DNA from: G963717155 sp963717155
GTDB lineage: Bacteria; Actinomycetota; Thermoleophilia; Gaiellales; JALYLC01
Length of the DNA: 64,000 bases
Assembly (NCBI GenBank): GCA_963717155.1
Contig: OY970326.1
Span: 1,736,001-1,800,000 of the forward strand
Direction of reading: 5' to 3'
Under the pieces are notes generated by a model that saw only the letters and a program-made list of their open reading frames with translations, was not told the origin of the DNA and did no database searches. Numbering within the stretch: the first letter of the stretch is position 1; each line of letters starts with the position of its first letter. This document shows positions 33,223-42,368 of this stretch, piece by piece. Both the position numbers and the translations under genes were made by a program.

Positions 33223-35604
33223 ATGAGCCTCGTAGTTTCCTGGCTGCTTTTCCCACTCGTTCTCGGGTTGCTCACGCTCGGATGTGGCCTGTTGCTGGAG
33301 GCCGCCGCAGGCGTGCAACTGCAACGTGTGCTCCTCATGCCGCTCGGCTTTGCGGTGATCGTGATCGTCTCGCTGGTCACGACGAACACCGCCAGAACCG
33401 CGCACCTGACGACACCGATCGTCGTCGGGCTCGCAATCGGGGGCTTCGCTCTCGCACTGCCATTTCGTCTGGGGCGTACAGACATTCGCCTAGCCATCTG
33501 GCCAGGCGCAGCCGCGGCAGGGGTGTACGCCGCCATCGGCGCGCCCGTGATCCTCTCGGGCAGCGCGACGTTCCCCAGCTACATCACGCTGGATGACACC
33601 GCCACGTGGCTGGGATTTGCCGACCGCCTACTCGAGCACGGACGCAACACCACGGGCCTCGCACCGTCCTCGTACGAGGCCGCGCTGCAGATCAACCTGA
33701 TCCAGAACGGCTATCCCGCCGGTGCGTTCCCGCCGCTCGGCATCGTGCACGAGCTCCTGGCCACCGATTCAGCATGGCTGTTCCAGCCGTATGTCGCGTT
33801 CCTTGGCGCCATGCTCGCGCTCGCGTTGTACGGCGTCACTACGCGTGTGATCGCGCCGCGACCGCTGCGTGCATTCGCCGCGTTCGTTGCTGCACAATCT
33901 GCACTGCTCTACGGCTACTCACAGTGGGGCGGCGTGAAGGAGATCGCGTCGGCTGCACTGCTCGTGCTCCTCGCGGCGCTCACGCCACCCGCGCTGCAGG
34001 AGGACGTGCGCGCTCGGAACCTTCTGCCGCTGGCGGCGGCGACGGCCGCGTTGCTCGGCGTGTTGAGTCTCGACGGTGGTGTCTGGATCGCCCCGATCCT
34101 CCTCCCCGCGCTCATCGTCGGAATCCGCCTGCGGCGCACGGCATTCATCTGGCTCGCGGTGTCCTTCGCGGTGCTCACCGCGATCCTCTCGGTGCCGACG
34201 CTGCTTCTCACACGGCGCTTCCAGGCAGCCACGGGTGGGCTGACCACGGCCGATCTCGGGAATCTCATCACCCCCCTGAACAAGCTTCAGGTCTTCGGAA
34301 TCTGGCCGGTGGGCGACTTCCGCTACCGCCCGCACAACATCCACCTCACGTACGTGCTGATCGCGTTGGTCGCGGTTGCGGCTGTCGGGGGTCTGGTGTG
34401 GGCCTGGAGATGCCGCGAGTGGGGCCTGCTCCTGTACGTGGCCGGGGCGGCGGTCGGCTGCGCGATCTCGGTTGCGCTCGGCTCGCCGTGGATCGATGGC
34501 AAGGCGATGGCGATCGCCTCTCCGGCTGCGCTGATCGCCGCAGGGGCCGCGACCGGGTGGCTCTGCATGAAACGGCGCCGCATCGAGGCGACCGTCGCCG
34601 TACTCGTCATCGCCGGCGGCGTCCTCTGGTCGAACGCCCTCGCCTACCGCCAGGTCTGGCTCGCCCCTCGGAGCCAGCTCCAGGAGCTCGAGACGATCGG
34701 CACGAAATTCTCGGGTCAGGGGCCGGCGCTGATGACCGAGTACTCGCCGTTCGGCGTGCGGCATTTCCTCCGGAGCATGGATCCCGAGGGGGCCAGCGAG
34801 CTACGGCGCCGCCCCGATCTGCTGCGCGACGGCGGAGAGGTGCCCAAGGGCGGATACGCCGATATCGACCAGTTCCAGCTCGACGGAGTCCTCGTATACC
34901 GGACGCTCGTGCTCATCCACTCCCCCTCGTCGAGCCGCCCGCCATCCAACTACCAGCTGGTCTGGAGCGGCAAGTACTACGAGGTCTGGCAGCGACCGGT
35001 GTCCGCGACCACGCACATCCTCGAGCACGTCCCGCTCGGAACCTATCCCCAGCCCGCTGCCGTTCCGCCGTGCAGCGAGGTGCTCCGGATCGGACGTGTC
35101 GCCGCTGCTGCTCATGGTCGCGTCGCCGCCGTCATACGCCCCGCCGTGATCGTGGTCGACCTCGCGACCGCGACGATCCCGAGCACGTGGCAGCCGGCCA
35201 GTGACGACCCGGGAGCGGTCTACCCGGCTCCCTCGGGGACGCTCGAGGCCGCCGTCAGCGTGCCGGCCACAGGGCGGTACGGGTTCTGGCTCGCAGGCTC
35301 GTTCAGGCGGCACCTCGACCTTTTCGTGGACAACCGCAAGGAGGCGAGCGCCCAGGATCGCCTGATGCACCCAGGGGTCGACACACCGCTCGGACAGGAG
35401 GTGCTCAGCTCGGGGCTCCACGGCATCGTCCTGCGCTACAGCCCGGCGAGCCTCAGTCCCGGCAGCGCCGGCCCGCCGTTTCCACTCGGCCCGCTCGTCG
35501 TGGCTCGTTTCACGGCGAATCGCCCGGTGACGTACGTCAAGCCGGCGAACGCCCGGTCGCTGTGCGGCAAGAGCCTCGACTGGATCGAGGCGGTCGGCAC
35601 GTAG
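33223..35604 (+). CDS. large polytopic membrane protein, possible GT-C-type glycosyltransferase
   Basis: A 793-residue protein. About 12 hydrophobic segments fill residues 1-480, starting LVVSWLLFPLVLGLLTLGCGLLL. They are followed by a soluble C-terminal domain of about 300 residues that includes a beta-sandwich-like part (GRYGFWLAGSFRRHLDLFVDN). After helix four a loop contains SYITLDDTATWLGFADRLLEHG, where the acidic pair could be the catalytic loop of lipid-linked sugar transferases. That assignment is by topology only. ATG at 33223 is the first start after the promoter region shared with the divergent collagen-like gene, whose product it might modify. The gene ends at a hairpin. Confidence 0.65.
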   Translation: MSLVVSWLLFPLVLGLLTLGCGLLLEAAAGVQLQRVLLMPLGFAVIVIVSLVTTNTARTAHLTTPIVVGLAIGGFALALPFRLGRTDIRLAIWPGAAAAGVYAAIGAPVILSGSATFPSYITLDDTATWLGFADRLLEHGRNTTGLAPSSYEAALQINLIQNGYPAGAFPPLGIVHELLATDSAWLFQPYVAFLGAMLALALYGVTTRVIAPRPLRAFAAFVAAQSALLYGYSQWGGVKEIASAALLVLLAALTPPALQEDVRARNLLPLAAATAALLGVLSLDGGVWIAPILLPALIVGIRLRRTAFIWLAVSFAVLTAILSVPTLLLTRRFQAATGGLTTADLGNLITPLNKLQVFGIWPVGDFRYRPHNIHLTYVLIALVAVAAVGGLVWAWRCREWGLLLYVAGAAVGCAISVALGSPWIDGKAMAIASPAALIAAGAATGWLCMKRRRIEATVAVLVIAGGVLWSNALAYRQVWLAPRSQLQELETIGTKFSGQGPALMTEYSPFGVRHFLRSMDPEGASELRRRPDLLRDGGEVPKGGYADIDQFQLDGVLVYRTLVLIHSPSSSRPPSNYQLVWSGKYYEVWQRPVSATTHILEHVPLGTYPQPAAVPPCSEVLRIGRVAAAAHGRVAAVIRPAVIVVDLATATIPSTWQPASDDPGAVYPAPSGTLEAAVSVPATGRYGFWLAGSFRRHLDLFVDNRKEASAQDRLMHPGVDTPLGQEVLSSGLHGIVLRYSPASLSPGSAGPPFPLGPLVVARFTANRPVTYVKPANARSLCGKSLDWIEAVGT

Positions 35605-35617
35605 ATGCGATGCGCGC

Positions 35618-35645
35618 CCGGAGCTGCGACGAAGCGCAGCTCCGG
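35618..35645. terminator. bidirectional hairpin terminator
   Basis: CCGGAGCTGCG (35618-35628) and CGCAGCTCCGG (35635-35645) form a perfect 11-bp stem with a 6-base loop between the convergent membrane-protein and DUF4242 genes. Confidence 0.65.
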
Positions 35646-35660
35646 ACCTCGCAAAGCTCG

Positions 35661-35957
35661 TCAGGCAGTCGCCTGCACGGGATCTGGTCGCACGATGACG
35701 GTGTCCGCGACGGCGATGATCTCGTCCACGGGCAGCTCGGCGAGATCCGCGTGCTTGCGGATCGCCTCCGGGCTCGTAGCCTCGTAGATGCAGATCGTCC
35801 CGACCGCCCCGTCGCCCTCGTCGAGCACGTAGCTCCGGATCCACCGGACGTCGTCGGACATGTCCTCGTTGCCGACGCGCGTCGAGCGCGCCGCAGCTGC
35901 CTGGAGGTCCTCGGCCGAGCGCCAGCCCCGTCGCCGCAGGATCGCGTACAGCTCCAT
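35661..35957 (-). CDS. DUF4242 / SCO4226-type small protein
   Basis: A 98-residue ferredoxin-like protein. MELYAILRRRGWRSAEDL, VRWIRSYVLDEGDGAVGTICIYEATSPEAIRKHA and the tail DEIIAVADTVIVRPD match the DUF4242 family. Streptomyces SCO4226 of this family binds nickel. ATG at 35957 is preferred over upstream starts because GGGAGG precedes it at good spacing. It is just downstream of the GMC oxidoreductase in the same direction. Confidence 0.7.
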   Translation of the reverse strand: MELYAILRRRGWRSAEDLQAAAARSTRVGNEDMSDDVRWIRSYVLDEGDGAVGTICIYEATSPEAIRKHADLAELPVDEIIAVADTVIVRPDPVQATA

Positions 35958-36049
35958 CGTGGCCTCCCTGTAGTCGTGAGCCATGGCGGGAAGGTACGCC
36001 CCGCACGGGCGGCCCGACATCGGCAGGACTACCTATCTTTCGCGATCGA

Positions 36050-37643
36050 TCAACCCACCGGCGCGTCGGCGCCGACGAGCCCTCCGCCCGAGCGCGCTCC
36101 CATGGCGTCACGGATGAGGTCAGCCGCGCGCTCACCGATCATCGTCGCGGGCGCGTGGGTGTTGCCTGAGCTGACGAAAGGCATCACCGAGGCATCCGCG
36201 ACGCGCAACGCCCTCGACACCGCGGACGCGGAGCTGCGGGTCGACGACCGCCTCCTCGTCGACGCCCATCTTGCACGTCCCGACCTGGTGGTGGTACGTG
36301 ATCGCCGTGTCGCGGATGTAGTCGCGCAGCGCCTTCGGGGTACGGACATCGGGCCCGGGGTACAGCTCGCTGCCCCGCCACTCGGCCAGCGCATCCTGGG
36401 CGCCGATCTCACGGCAGAGCTCGATCGCGGCGACGAGCGCGTCGGCGTCGACGGCGCACCGCAGGAACCCCGGATCGATCAGGGGAGGCGCCACCGGGTC
36501 GGCCGAGGCGAGTCGCAGCTCGCCGCGGCTCGCAGGCCGGATGACCCCTGCCATCAGGGTGTAGCCGTCGGCCGGGCCCTGCATGCCATCGAGGTACATC
36601 GGGAGGTGGAAGAAGAGCGGCTGGAGGTCCGGGCCCCGGAAGACCGGGTCGGCTGCGCCAGAACAGCTGGCTGTGCAGCTGCTGCAGGCCGGGACGGGCC
36701 GGCGGGACGGGGCGCGAGGCCGCGTAGATGACACGGGCTCAGCACGTGATCGTGCAGGTTCCGCCCGACTCCGGGGAGGTCGACCTCGACCTCGATCCCG
36801 AGGCGCCCGAGCTCGTCGGCGGCACCGATACCCGAGAGCAGCAGGAGCTTCGGCGACTCGACCGTGCCAGCGCAGACGATCACCTCGTGCTCGGCGCGGA
36901 CCCGCTCGACGGCGCCGTTCCGCACGATCTCGACGCCGATGCAGCGGCCTCCGTCGATGATCAGCCGCTGCGCGCGCGCTCCCGTCAGGACCTCGAGGTT
37001 CGGCGCGTCGGCGACCGGCGCCAGGAAGGCCGTCGCGGCGGCTCTGGCGCACGCCGTCCTTGATGTTGAGCTGCGCGTACGCGACGCCGTCGAGCTGCTC
37101 GCCGTTGTGGTCGTCGTTGAACGGGATTCCGGCCTCCTGAGCGGCGTCGACGACCGCCGCGTTGACCGGGTGCGGCTCGTACTGCGTCAGCACGTGCAGC
37201 GGCCCGCCGACCCCGTGGTACTCGCTCGCACCCCGATCGAAGTCCTCGGACCGCTTGAACAGCGGCAGCACGTCGGCGTAGCCCCAGCCGTCGTTGCCCA
37301 GGTACGCCCAGGTGTCGTAGTCGCTGCGATGGCCGCGCGCGTAGATCATCCCGTTCAGGGCGCTCGATCCGCCGAGCACCTTGCCGCGCGGCCACTGCAG
37401 CTCGCGGTTCGCGCAGGCTGCCTGGGGGACCGTCCGGTAGCCCCAGTCCTGCTCGCTGTCCCACAGCTCGAAGACGCGAGATGGGTCGTGGATCGCCGGG
37501 TTGACATCCGGGCCGCCGGCCTCGAGCAGCACGACGCTGGCGCCCGCGTCGACGAGACGCCGCGCGACGACGGCGCCGGCCGACCCGGACCCGACGATGA
37601 CGACGTCGGCCGCGAGCAGAGCCCCGTTGCCATCCCCTGCCAT
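36050..37643 (-). CDS. GMC-family FAD oxidoreductase (choline dehydrogenase type), several frame breaks
   Basis: About 530 residues. The N-terminal FAD-binding motif is VVIVGSGSAGAVVARRL, with VVLLEAGG, and the GMC signature is RGKVLGGSSALNGMIYARG. Pieces in other frames follow: VIVCAGTVESPKLLLLSGIG (GMC signature 2) and VDLPGVGRNLHDHV. The original frame then gives TLMAGVIRPASRGELRL and AITYHHQVGTCKMG, and a last frame gives LRVADASVMPFVSSGNTHAPATMIGERAADLI. The His in YHHQVGTCKMG and Asn in SGNTHAP are the catalytic pair. Breaks lie near 37060, 36740-36670 and 36215. It oxidises an alcohol or sugar. ATG at 37643 has a GGAGTGGGTG site and overlaps the preceding stop by one base. Confidence 0.8.
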
Positions 37644-39106
37644 CACCCACTCCTTTCGTCGCGGTGCAGGAACTCGCGCACGCGCTCTTTGTAGGGCTCG
37701 CGGTCGTAGCTCGCAGCCAGCGCACCGGCCATCCTGACAGGGTCGCCGAAGAAGAAGTACTCGTACAGCGTCTGCCGTCCTGCGAACGCCGACAGGCACG
37801 TATCCCAGGCCAGGCGGAACAGCCGGAGCCGATCTGGCCCATCGAGGGTGGCGCTCTGGAGGTACAGCTCGATGTCGTCTCGGCCCGGACCGAACGCGTC
37901 AGCCTCCGTGGGCAGCGCCATCAGTCCGCTGGCCCCGAGCTGACGGAGGATCTCCGTGAACCGCGGGTAGGTCCGCGGGTACCAGTTCCGACAGGCGTTG
38001 AGCGGGGCCCAGGCCGGCGTGCACAGCCCGAACCGGTTGGGCGCGGCATCCGCCTCGGCCACGCGCAGCAGGGCCGCGCACGTCTCGAGCGCGATGATCA
38101 CCTCCGCGGTCTTCTCCTGCACGTGCTGGAACTGCTCGATCCCGATCGCCTCCGTGAGCAGCGACACGAGGCCGAGGATGAACTCGGTCTTCGCCTTCGT
38201 CCTCGCCACGACCTGGTGCGTCATGTGCGCGGCCGCGCTGGTCTCGGTGTAGATGCCGTTGCACAGCTCGGGTTGCCCGACGATGAAGCAGCGCTCGTAC
38301 GGGACGAGGACATCGTCGAACACCACGATCGCGTCGATCTCCTCGAAGCGAGAGCCGAGCGGGTGGTCGAAGTGGCTACGGCCGAGGTCGAAGCTCTCAC
38401 GGCACAGGAAGCGCACGCCCGGCGCATCGCACGGCAGCGCGAACGCGTAGGAGTACGGCGCGTCGTCCTCCGTGCCCTTGAGCACGGTCGACGGCATCAC
38501 GAGGATCTCGTCGGCGAACGGCCCGATCGTCGCGAGGATCCGCGCGCCTCTGATCACGATGCCGTTGTCGTTCCGGTCGACGATGCGCGCCGCGAGCGTC
38601 TGGTGCCGCTGCTGCGACGGACCGACGGAGCGGTTCGCCTGCGGGAGCACGAGCGTATGCGTGAGCAGAAGGTCGTTCTCGCGCACGTGCTCGTAGTACC
38701 GACGAACGTTCTCCGCGTAGGCGGGCTCGTCCTGGCCGAACCACTCCGCCGCGCCCGCCATCGCCATCACGGCGCTGTTGCAGTAGTCGCCTGTGCGGCC
38801 GAGGTTGCCGAGCGCATACTCCGCCCACACGCTCATCGCGGCGCGTCGGCGAACGATGTCGTCGACGGTGCGTGGCTGGAGAAAGGACATGCCGACGCGC
38901 TCTCCGCTCGTGGGCGAGGCGTAGGTCATCACGTCGCGACGCCGCGGATCGTGCTGAAGATCGAACAGGCTCGCGTACGTCTGGACGACGTTCCGCAGCT
39001 GCGGGATCTCGGCGACGCGACCCGTGTACTGCTGCCCCTCGATCTCGACCCGGGTGGCGCGGGCATTCAGCGCCTCGACGTACTCCTGCCCGGTCCTCGC
39101 CCCCAT
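37643..39106 (-). CDS. 4-hydroxyphenylacetate 3-hydroxylase-type FADH2 monooxygenase (HpaB family)
   Basis: A 487-residue intact protein of the acyl-CoA-dehydrogenase-like fold. MGARTGQEYVEALNARATRVEIEGQQY, the central VPYERCFIVGQPE, the HM-T-H-Q stretch (SAAAHMTHQVVARTKAKTEFILGL) and the C-terminal YEYFFFGDPVRMA are HpaB hallmarks. It is the oxygenase component that uses FADH2 from a separate reductase to hydroxylate a phenol or related ring; no HpaC reductase is in the window. It is coupled to the GMC oxidoreductase (TGATG). The substrate may not be 4-hydroxyphenylacetate: the genes around it suggest a broader catabolic unit. Confidence 0.85.
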   Translation of the reverse strand: MGARTGQEYVEALNARATRVEIEGQQYTGRVAEIPQLRNVVQTYASLFDLQHDPRRRDVMTYASPTSGERVGMSFLQPRTVDDIVRRRAAMSVWAEYALGNLGRTGDYCNSAVMAMAGAAEWFGQDEPAYAENVRRYYEHVRENDLLLTHTLVLPQANRSVGPSQQRHQTLAARIVDRNDNGIVIRGARILATIGPFADEILVMPSTVLKGTEDDAPYSYAFALPCDAPGVRFLCRESFDLGRSHFDHPLGSRFEEIDAIVVFDDVLVPYERCFIVGQPELCNGIYTETSAAAHMTHQVVARTKAKTEFILGLVSLLTEAIGIEQFQHVQEKTAEVIIALETCAALLRVAEADAAPNRFGLCTPAWAPLNACRNWYPRTYPRFTEILRQLGASGLMALPTEADAFGPGRDDIELYLQSATLDGPDRLRLFRLAWDTCLSAFAGRQTLYEYFFFGDPVRMAGALAASYDREPYKERVREFLHRDERSG

Positions 39107-39136
39107 GCGCCTCCCTCGGTGACCGAGTGATCGATC

Positions 39137-40306
39137 CTACCGGGAACCACTCGCCCAGAGACGCCGGTGCTCGGGACTGTACGGAAGGAACTGGCCTTCG
39201 AGCTCGTAGCGGCGATGGCCGGCTGCGATCGCCTCGGCCGCCGGCTCGACTCCGAGCCCGATGCCGTCGGGTACGCCCCAGCGAGGTCCCGTCGCGATCG
39301 GCAGCGGCTCGGGCAGCACGTCTCCCGCCATCAGGTGCGCCGTCTGCTGATGCCCCTCGACGCCGTTCGGCAGGGTGAGCAGCAGGTGGTGGCAGGCGGC
39401 GGCGGCGATCCCGAGCTCGCCGTGGGTGTGCTTGCAGACCTGCAGGCCCTCCAGGTGCGCGACATGCGCCAGACGCTGGAACGCCGCGAGCGATCCGACC
39501 CAGTACGGGCTGAAGCAGTACACGTCAGCCTGCCGCGCGACGATGCGCGCGTAGGCGTCTGCCTCGCTCCACAGGCCCTCGTTCGCGCACACGGGCATCG
39601 GCACGCGCCCGCGCAGCTCGGCCAGATGGTGCACGGGGTCGTGTCGGACGGGCTGCTCGACGAAGTCGATGTCGTACTCGGCCATCGCGCCGAGCAACCG
39701 CGATGCCTGCGGGCCCGACCACGCGCCGTTCGCGTCGAGCCGGAGCCGAGGGCCCGAGCCGAGGGCGTCCCGTGCCGCCTCGACCATTGCGAGATCGGCC
39801 GCCGGCTCGACGCCGACCTTCAGATAGAAGGTGTCGAAGCCGGCGCGGAGCCCGGCACGGCACTGCTCCCAGAGATCCTCGCGCGTGCCGCGCGCGAGGT
39901 AGTAGAAGTAGCTGGCCTCTCGCCGTCGCAGGCCGCCGAACAGGTTGTACAGCGGAAGCCCTGCGGCGCGCGCCGCAACGTCCGCGAGCGCCATGTCGAT
40001 CCCGGCCCAGGCGAAGTTCGCGGTTCCGGCGCGGAACTGCCAGAGCCCATGCTGGTACAGCTGGTGCTGGATCGCCTCGCGGTGCCAGGGGTCGCCGCCG
40101 ATCACGAACGGGGCCATCGCGTGGATCGCAGCCTCGATCGAGACGACGTCGGCTCCGCTGCACGCCTCCCCCCACCCCACGCAGCCGTCGTCGGTCTCGA
40201 TCCGGACGATCACGTCCGTGACGCCGTCGCGCGCCACCAGGCTCGAGACCTCACGATGGACGTAGGGGAAGCTGACCGGAGTCGCCTCGAGCGTCGCGAC
40301 TCTCAC
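39137..40306 (-). CDS. mandelate racemase / muconate lactonizing enzyme superfamily protein
   Basis: A 389-residue enolase-superfamily member. The N-terminal capping domain reads VIVRIETDDGCVGWGEACSG. The barrel shows FDTFYLKVG (catalytic Lys region), RLRLDANGAWS (first metal Asp), DFVEQPV (Glu), VCANEGLWSE (Glu), SPYWVGSLAAF and CKHTHGELGIAAAA, where the His and Glu near the C-terminus recall acid-sugar dehydratases. It probably abstracts a proton alpha to a carboxylate; dehydratase or cycloisomerase activity cannot be told apart. GTG at 40306 has AGGAG upstream. It is first of the leftward unit before the HpaB gene and divergent from the SDR. Confidence 0.82.
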   Translation of the reverse strand: MRVATLEATPVSFPYVHREVSSLVARDGVTDVIVRIETDDGCVGWGEACSGADVVSIEAAIHAMAPFVIGGDPWHREAIQHQLYQHGLWQFRAGTANFAWAGIDMALADVAARAAGLPLYNLFGGLRRREASYFYYLARGTREDLWEQCRAGLRAGFDTFYLKVGVEPAADLAMVEAARDALGSGPRLRLDANGAWSGPQASRLLGAMAEYDIDFVEQPVRHDPVHHLAELRGRVPMPVCANEGLWSEADAYARIVARQADVYCFSPYWVGSLAAFQRLAHVAHLEGLQVCKHTHGELGIAAAACHHLLLTLPNGVEGHQQTAHLMAGDVLPEPLPIATGPRWGVPDGIGLGVEPAAEAIAAGHRRYELEGQFLPYSPEHRRLWASGSR

Positions 40307-40393
40307 ATCCGCGCTCCTGTGCTCGTTCGCCGAGGCTGCAGTATCGAGCAGACGTGTGCGAGGCTGCCGCATCAACCGAGCGAGGAGCAGAGC

Positions 40394-41215
40394 ATGGCTG
40401 GACGGCTCGACGGCAAGACCGCCATCGTCACCGGCGGCGCGTCCGGCATGGGCCGCGCGGGTGCGACCGCGTTTGCGCGCGAGGGCGCGTCGGTCGCGAT
40501 CGCCGACATCAACGAGGTGCGAGCCCTCGAGGTCGCCGAGAAGATCAACGGCGCGGGCGGGCGAGCGATCGTGCTGCCGTTCGACGTCACGGACAGCGGT
40601 TCGGTCGAGCGAATGACAGCCACCGCCGTCTCGGAGCTCGGCCGCATCGACGTGCTCTACCACTGCGCCGTCGACGTGCACTTCGTCAACTACGAGGATC
40701 GGCGCCTGACCGAGCTCGACGACGCGGTCTGGGATCGCATGATCGCGCTCTGCCTGTCGGGCGCCTTCTACCTCTGCAAGCACGTCGGGCGACAGATGCT
40801 CGCGCAGGGCTCGGGCTCGATCATCCTGAGCTCGACGACGGACGCGCTGATCGGGGTCGCCGGCCTCGACTCCTACACCGCCGCCAAGGGTGGCATCGTC
40901 GCCCTGACTCGCTCGTTCGCGGCGGGCATGGCACCGGACGGCGTGCGGGTCAACACGCTGTGCCCCTCGTTCGTGGCCACCGAGCCGCAGATGGAGTGGC
41001 TGGACGTCCCGCAGTCGCGCACGGCGATCCAGAGCCTGCACCTCCTCCCCATCCCCGAGCCTGAGGACATCGCCCCGTTCGCGGTCTTCTTGGCCAGCGA
41101 CGAGGCGCGGACCGTGACCGGCGGCATCTTCCCGGTCGACGCGGGCTACATGGCGTTCAAGGCCAACGTCGACACGATGGGCGCGATGCAGAGCGGCCGT
41201 GCCGACGGAGCGTAG
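40394..41215 (+). CDS. SDR-family oxidoreductase
   Basis: A 273-residue classical short-chain dehydrogenase: TAIVTGGASGMGRAGATAFA (the T-G-x3-G-x-G nucleotide site), VLYHCAVDVHF in place of the usual NNAG, SSTTDA (catalytic Ser region), YTAAKGG (Tyr-x3-Lys) and the C-terminal TGGIFPVDAGY. NAD is likely because of the acidic residue in IADIN. The HCAV variant of the NNAG motif is unusual but the Tyr/Lys pair is intact. ATG at 40394 follows GAGGAG. It is divergent from the enolase-superfamily gene; the substrate is unknown. Confidence 0.85.
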   Translation: MAGRLDGKTAIVTGGASGMGRAGATAFAREGASVAIADINEVRALEVAEKINGAGGRAIVLPFDVTDSGSVERMTATAVSELGRIDVLYHCAVDVHFVNYEDRRLTELDDAVWDRMIALCLSGAFYLCKHVGRQMLAQGSGSIILSSTTDALIGVAGLDSYTAAKGGIVALTRSFAAGMAPDGVRVNTLCPSFVATEPQMEWLDVPQSRTAIQSLHLLPIPEPEDIAPFAVFLASDEARTVTGGIFPVDAGYMAFKANVDTMGAMQSGRADGA

Positions 41216-41219
41216 ACCC

Positions 41220-41225
41220 TATGCT
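41220..41225 (+). promoter_or_regulatory. putative -10 box (TATGCT) of the DSD1-type gene
   Basis: TATGCT ends nine bases before the ATG at 41235, the spacing also seen at iolC and the cupin gene. No clear -35 box. The next in-frame start, ATG 41247, would give a leader of about 15 bases. Confidence 0.35.
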
Positions 41226-41234
41226 TGGCGTCCG

Positions 41235-42368
41235 ATGAGAGACTCCATGAGAACCGGCGCGGATCGGACGCTCGAGCTGCTCGAGCAGCAGGTAGGCCGA
41301 CCGCTCGCCGAGGTCGAGACACCGGTCGCAGTGGTCGATCTCGATCGCCTCGAGACCAACCTTCGCAGCCTGCAGTCCTACGCCGACGAGCACGCGATCG
41401 CGCTCTGGCCGCACACGAAGACGCACAAGTCCCCCGAGATCGGCATGCTCCAGCTCGCGCTGGGCGCCGGCGGCCTCACGGTCGCGAAGACCGGCGAGGC
41501 CGAGGTGTTCCGCGATGCCGGCGCCTCCCGCGTGCTCGTGCACTACCCGCCCGTCGGCGACGCCAAGTGGGAGCGCCTCGCGCGGCTCGCCGCCGAGGGC
41601 CTCGATCTCACGGTCGCAGTCGACGGCATCTACGCAGCCGAGGGCCTCTCCGCGGCGCTCGTGCGGCACGGAGCCCGCGCGACGCTGCTCGTCGAGATGG
41701 ACGTCGGCCTGCACCGCACCGGGCAGACCTCGGCAGCCGGTGCGCTCGCCCTGGCACAGAGGTTGTCCGGCCTGCCTGCGGTCGACATCGCGGGCATCAG
41801 CTGCTATCCCGGACACTGCCGGGGCGACGCGGAGACGATCCGCGCGCGCGTCGGCGAGGTGGACGAGCTGCTCCGCGAGACGCGCGACGCCTTCATCGCG
41901 GCCGGTCTGAGCTGCGACCGGATCTCGGGCGGGTCGACTCCCACGCGCTTCCTGACCCACGAGACCTGTGTCAACGAGCTGCGCTCGGGCACGTATGCCC
42001 TACTCGACCGCACGGACGGGGCGCTCGACGAGTGCGCGCTCTTCGTCGAGGTGACTGTCATCTCCGACGCGGTTCCGGGCCAGATCGTGATCGACGCGGG
42101 CTCCAAGACGCTCACGTCGGACACGGCTCCCGAGGACGGCAACGGCGCGATCGACGGGCTGCCGACGGCACACCTGTACACGATCAACGAGGAGCACGGC
42201 TACGTCGACGTCCGGTACGTCGACGAGCCGCCTGCGATCGGCGATCACGTACGTGTCATCCCGAACCACGCGTGCGGGTGCGTCAACCTGCACGATGGGC
42301 TCCTCGCGGTGCGCGACGGCGTCGTCGACCACGTGATCGTGGTCGCTGCCCGCGGGCTCGTTCGCTAG
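41235..42368 (+). CDS. D-threonine aldolase / D-serine dehydratase-like PLP enzyme (DSD1 family)
   Basis: A 377-residue fold-type III PLP enzyme. ETPVAVVDLDRLETNL and LWPHTKTHKSPEIG contain the PLP lysine (the Lys of H-T-K-T-H-K), followed by GGLTVAKTGEAEVF and GISCYPGHCRGD. Near the C-terminus IPNHACGCVNLHD supplies the His-x-Cys zinc pair of eukaryotic D-serine dehydratase and D-threonine aldolases. It cleaves or deaminates a D-beta-hydroxy amino acid. ATG at 41235 is chosen for its -10 box. It converges with the amidase gene, overlapping by four bases. Confidence 0.82.
   Translation: MRDSMRTGADRTLELLEQQVGRPLAEVETPVAVVDLDRLETNLRSLQSYADEHAIALWPHTKTHKSPEIGMLQLALGAGGLTVAKTGEAEVFRDAGASRVLVHYPPVGDAKWERLARLAAEGLDLTVAVDGIYAAEGLSAALVRHGARATLLVEMDVGLHRTGQTSAAGALALAQRLSGLPAVDIAGISCYPGHCRGDAETIRARVGEVDELLRETRDAFIAAGLSCDRISGGSTPTRFLTHETCVNELRSGTYALLDRTDGALDECALFVEVTVISDAVPGQIVIDAGSKTLTSDTAPEDGNGAIDGLPTAHLYTINEEHGYVDVRYVDEPPAIGDHVRVIPNHACGCVNLHDGLLAVRDGVVDHVIVVAARGLVR

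Noticed and set aside
37664..39130. 488-codon open frame antisense to the HpaB-type gene
   Set aside because: Exactly mirrors the sense gene and lacks any recognisable motif or start signal.
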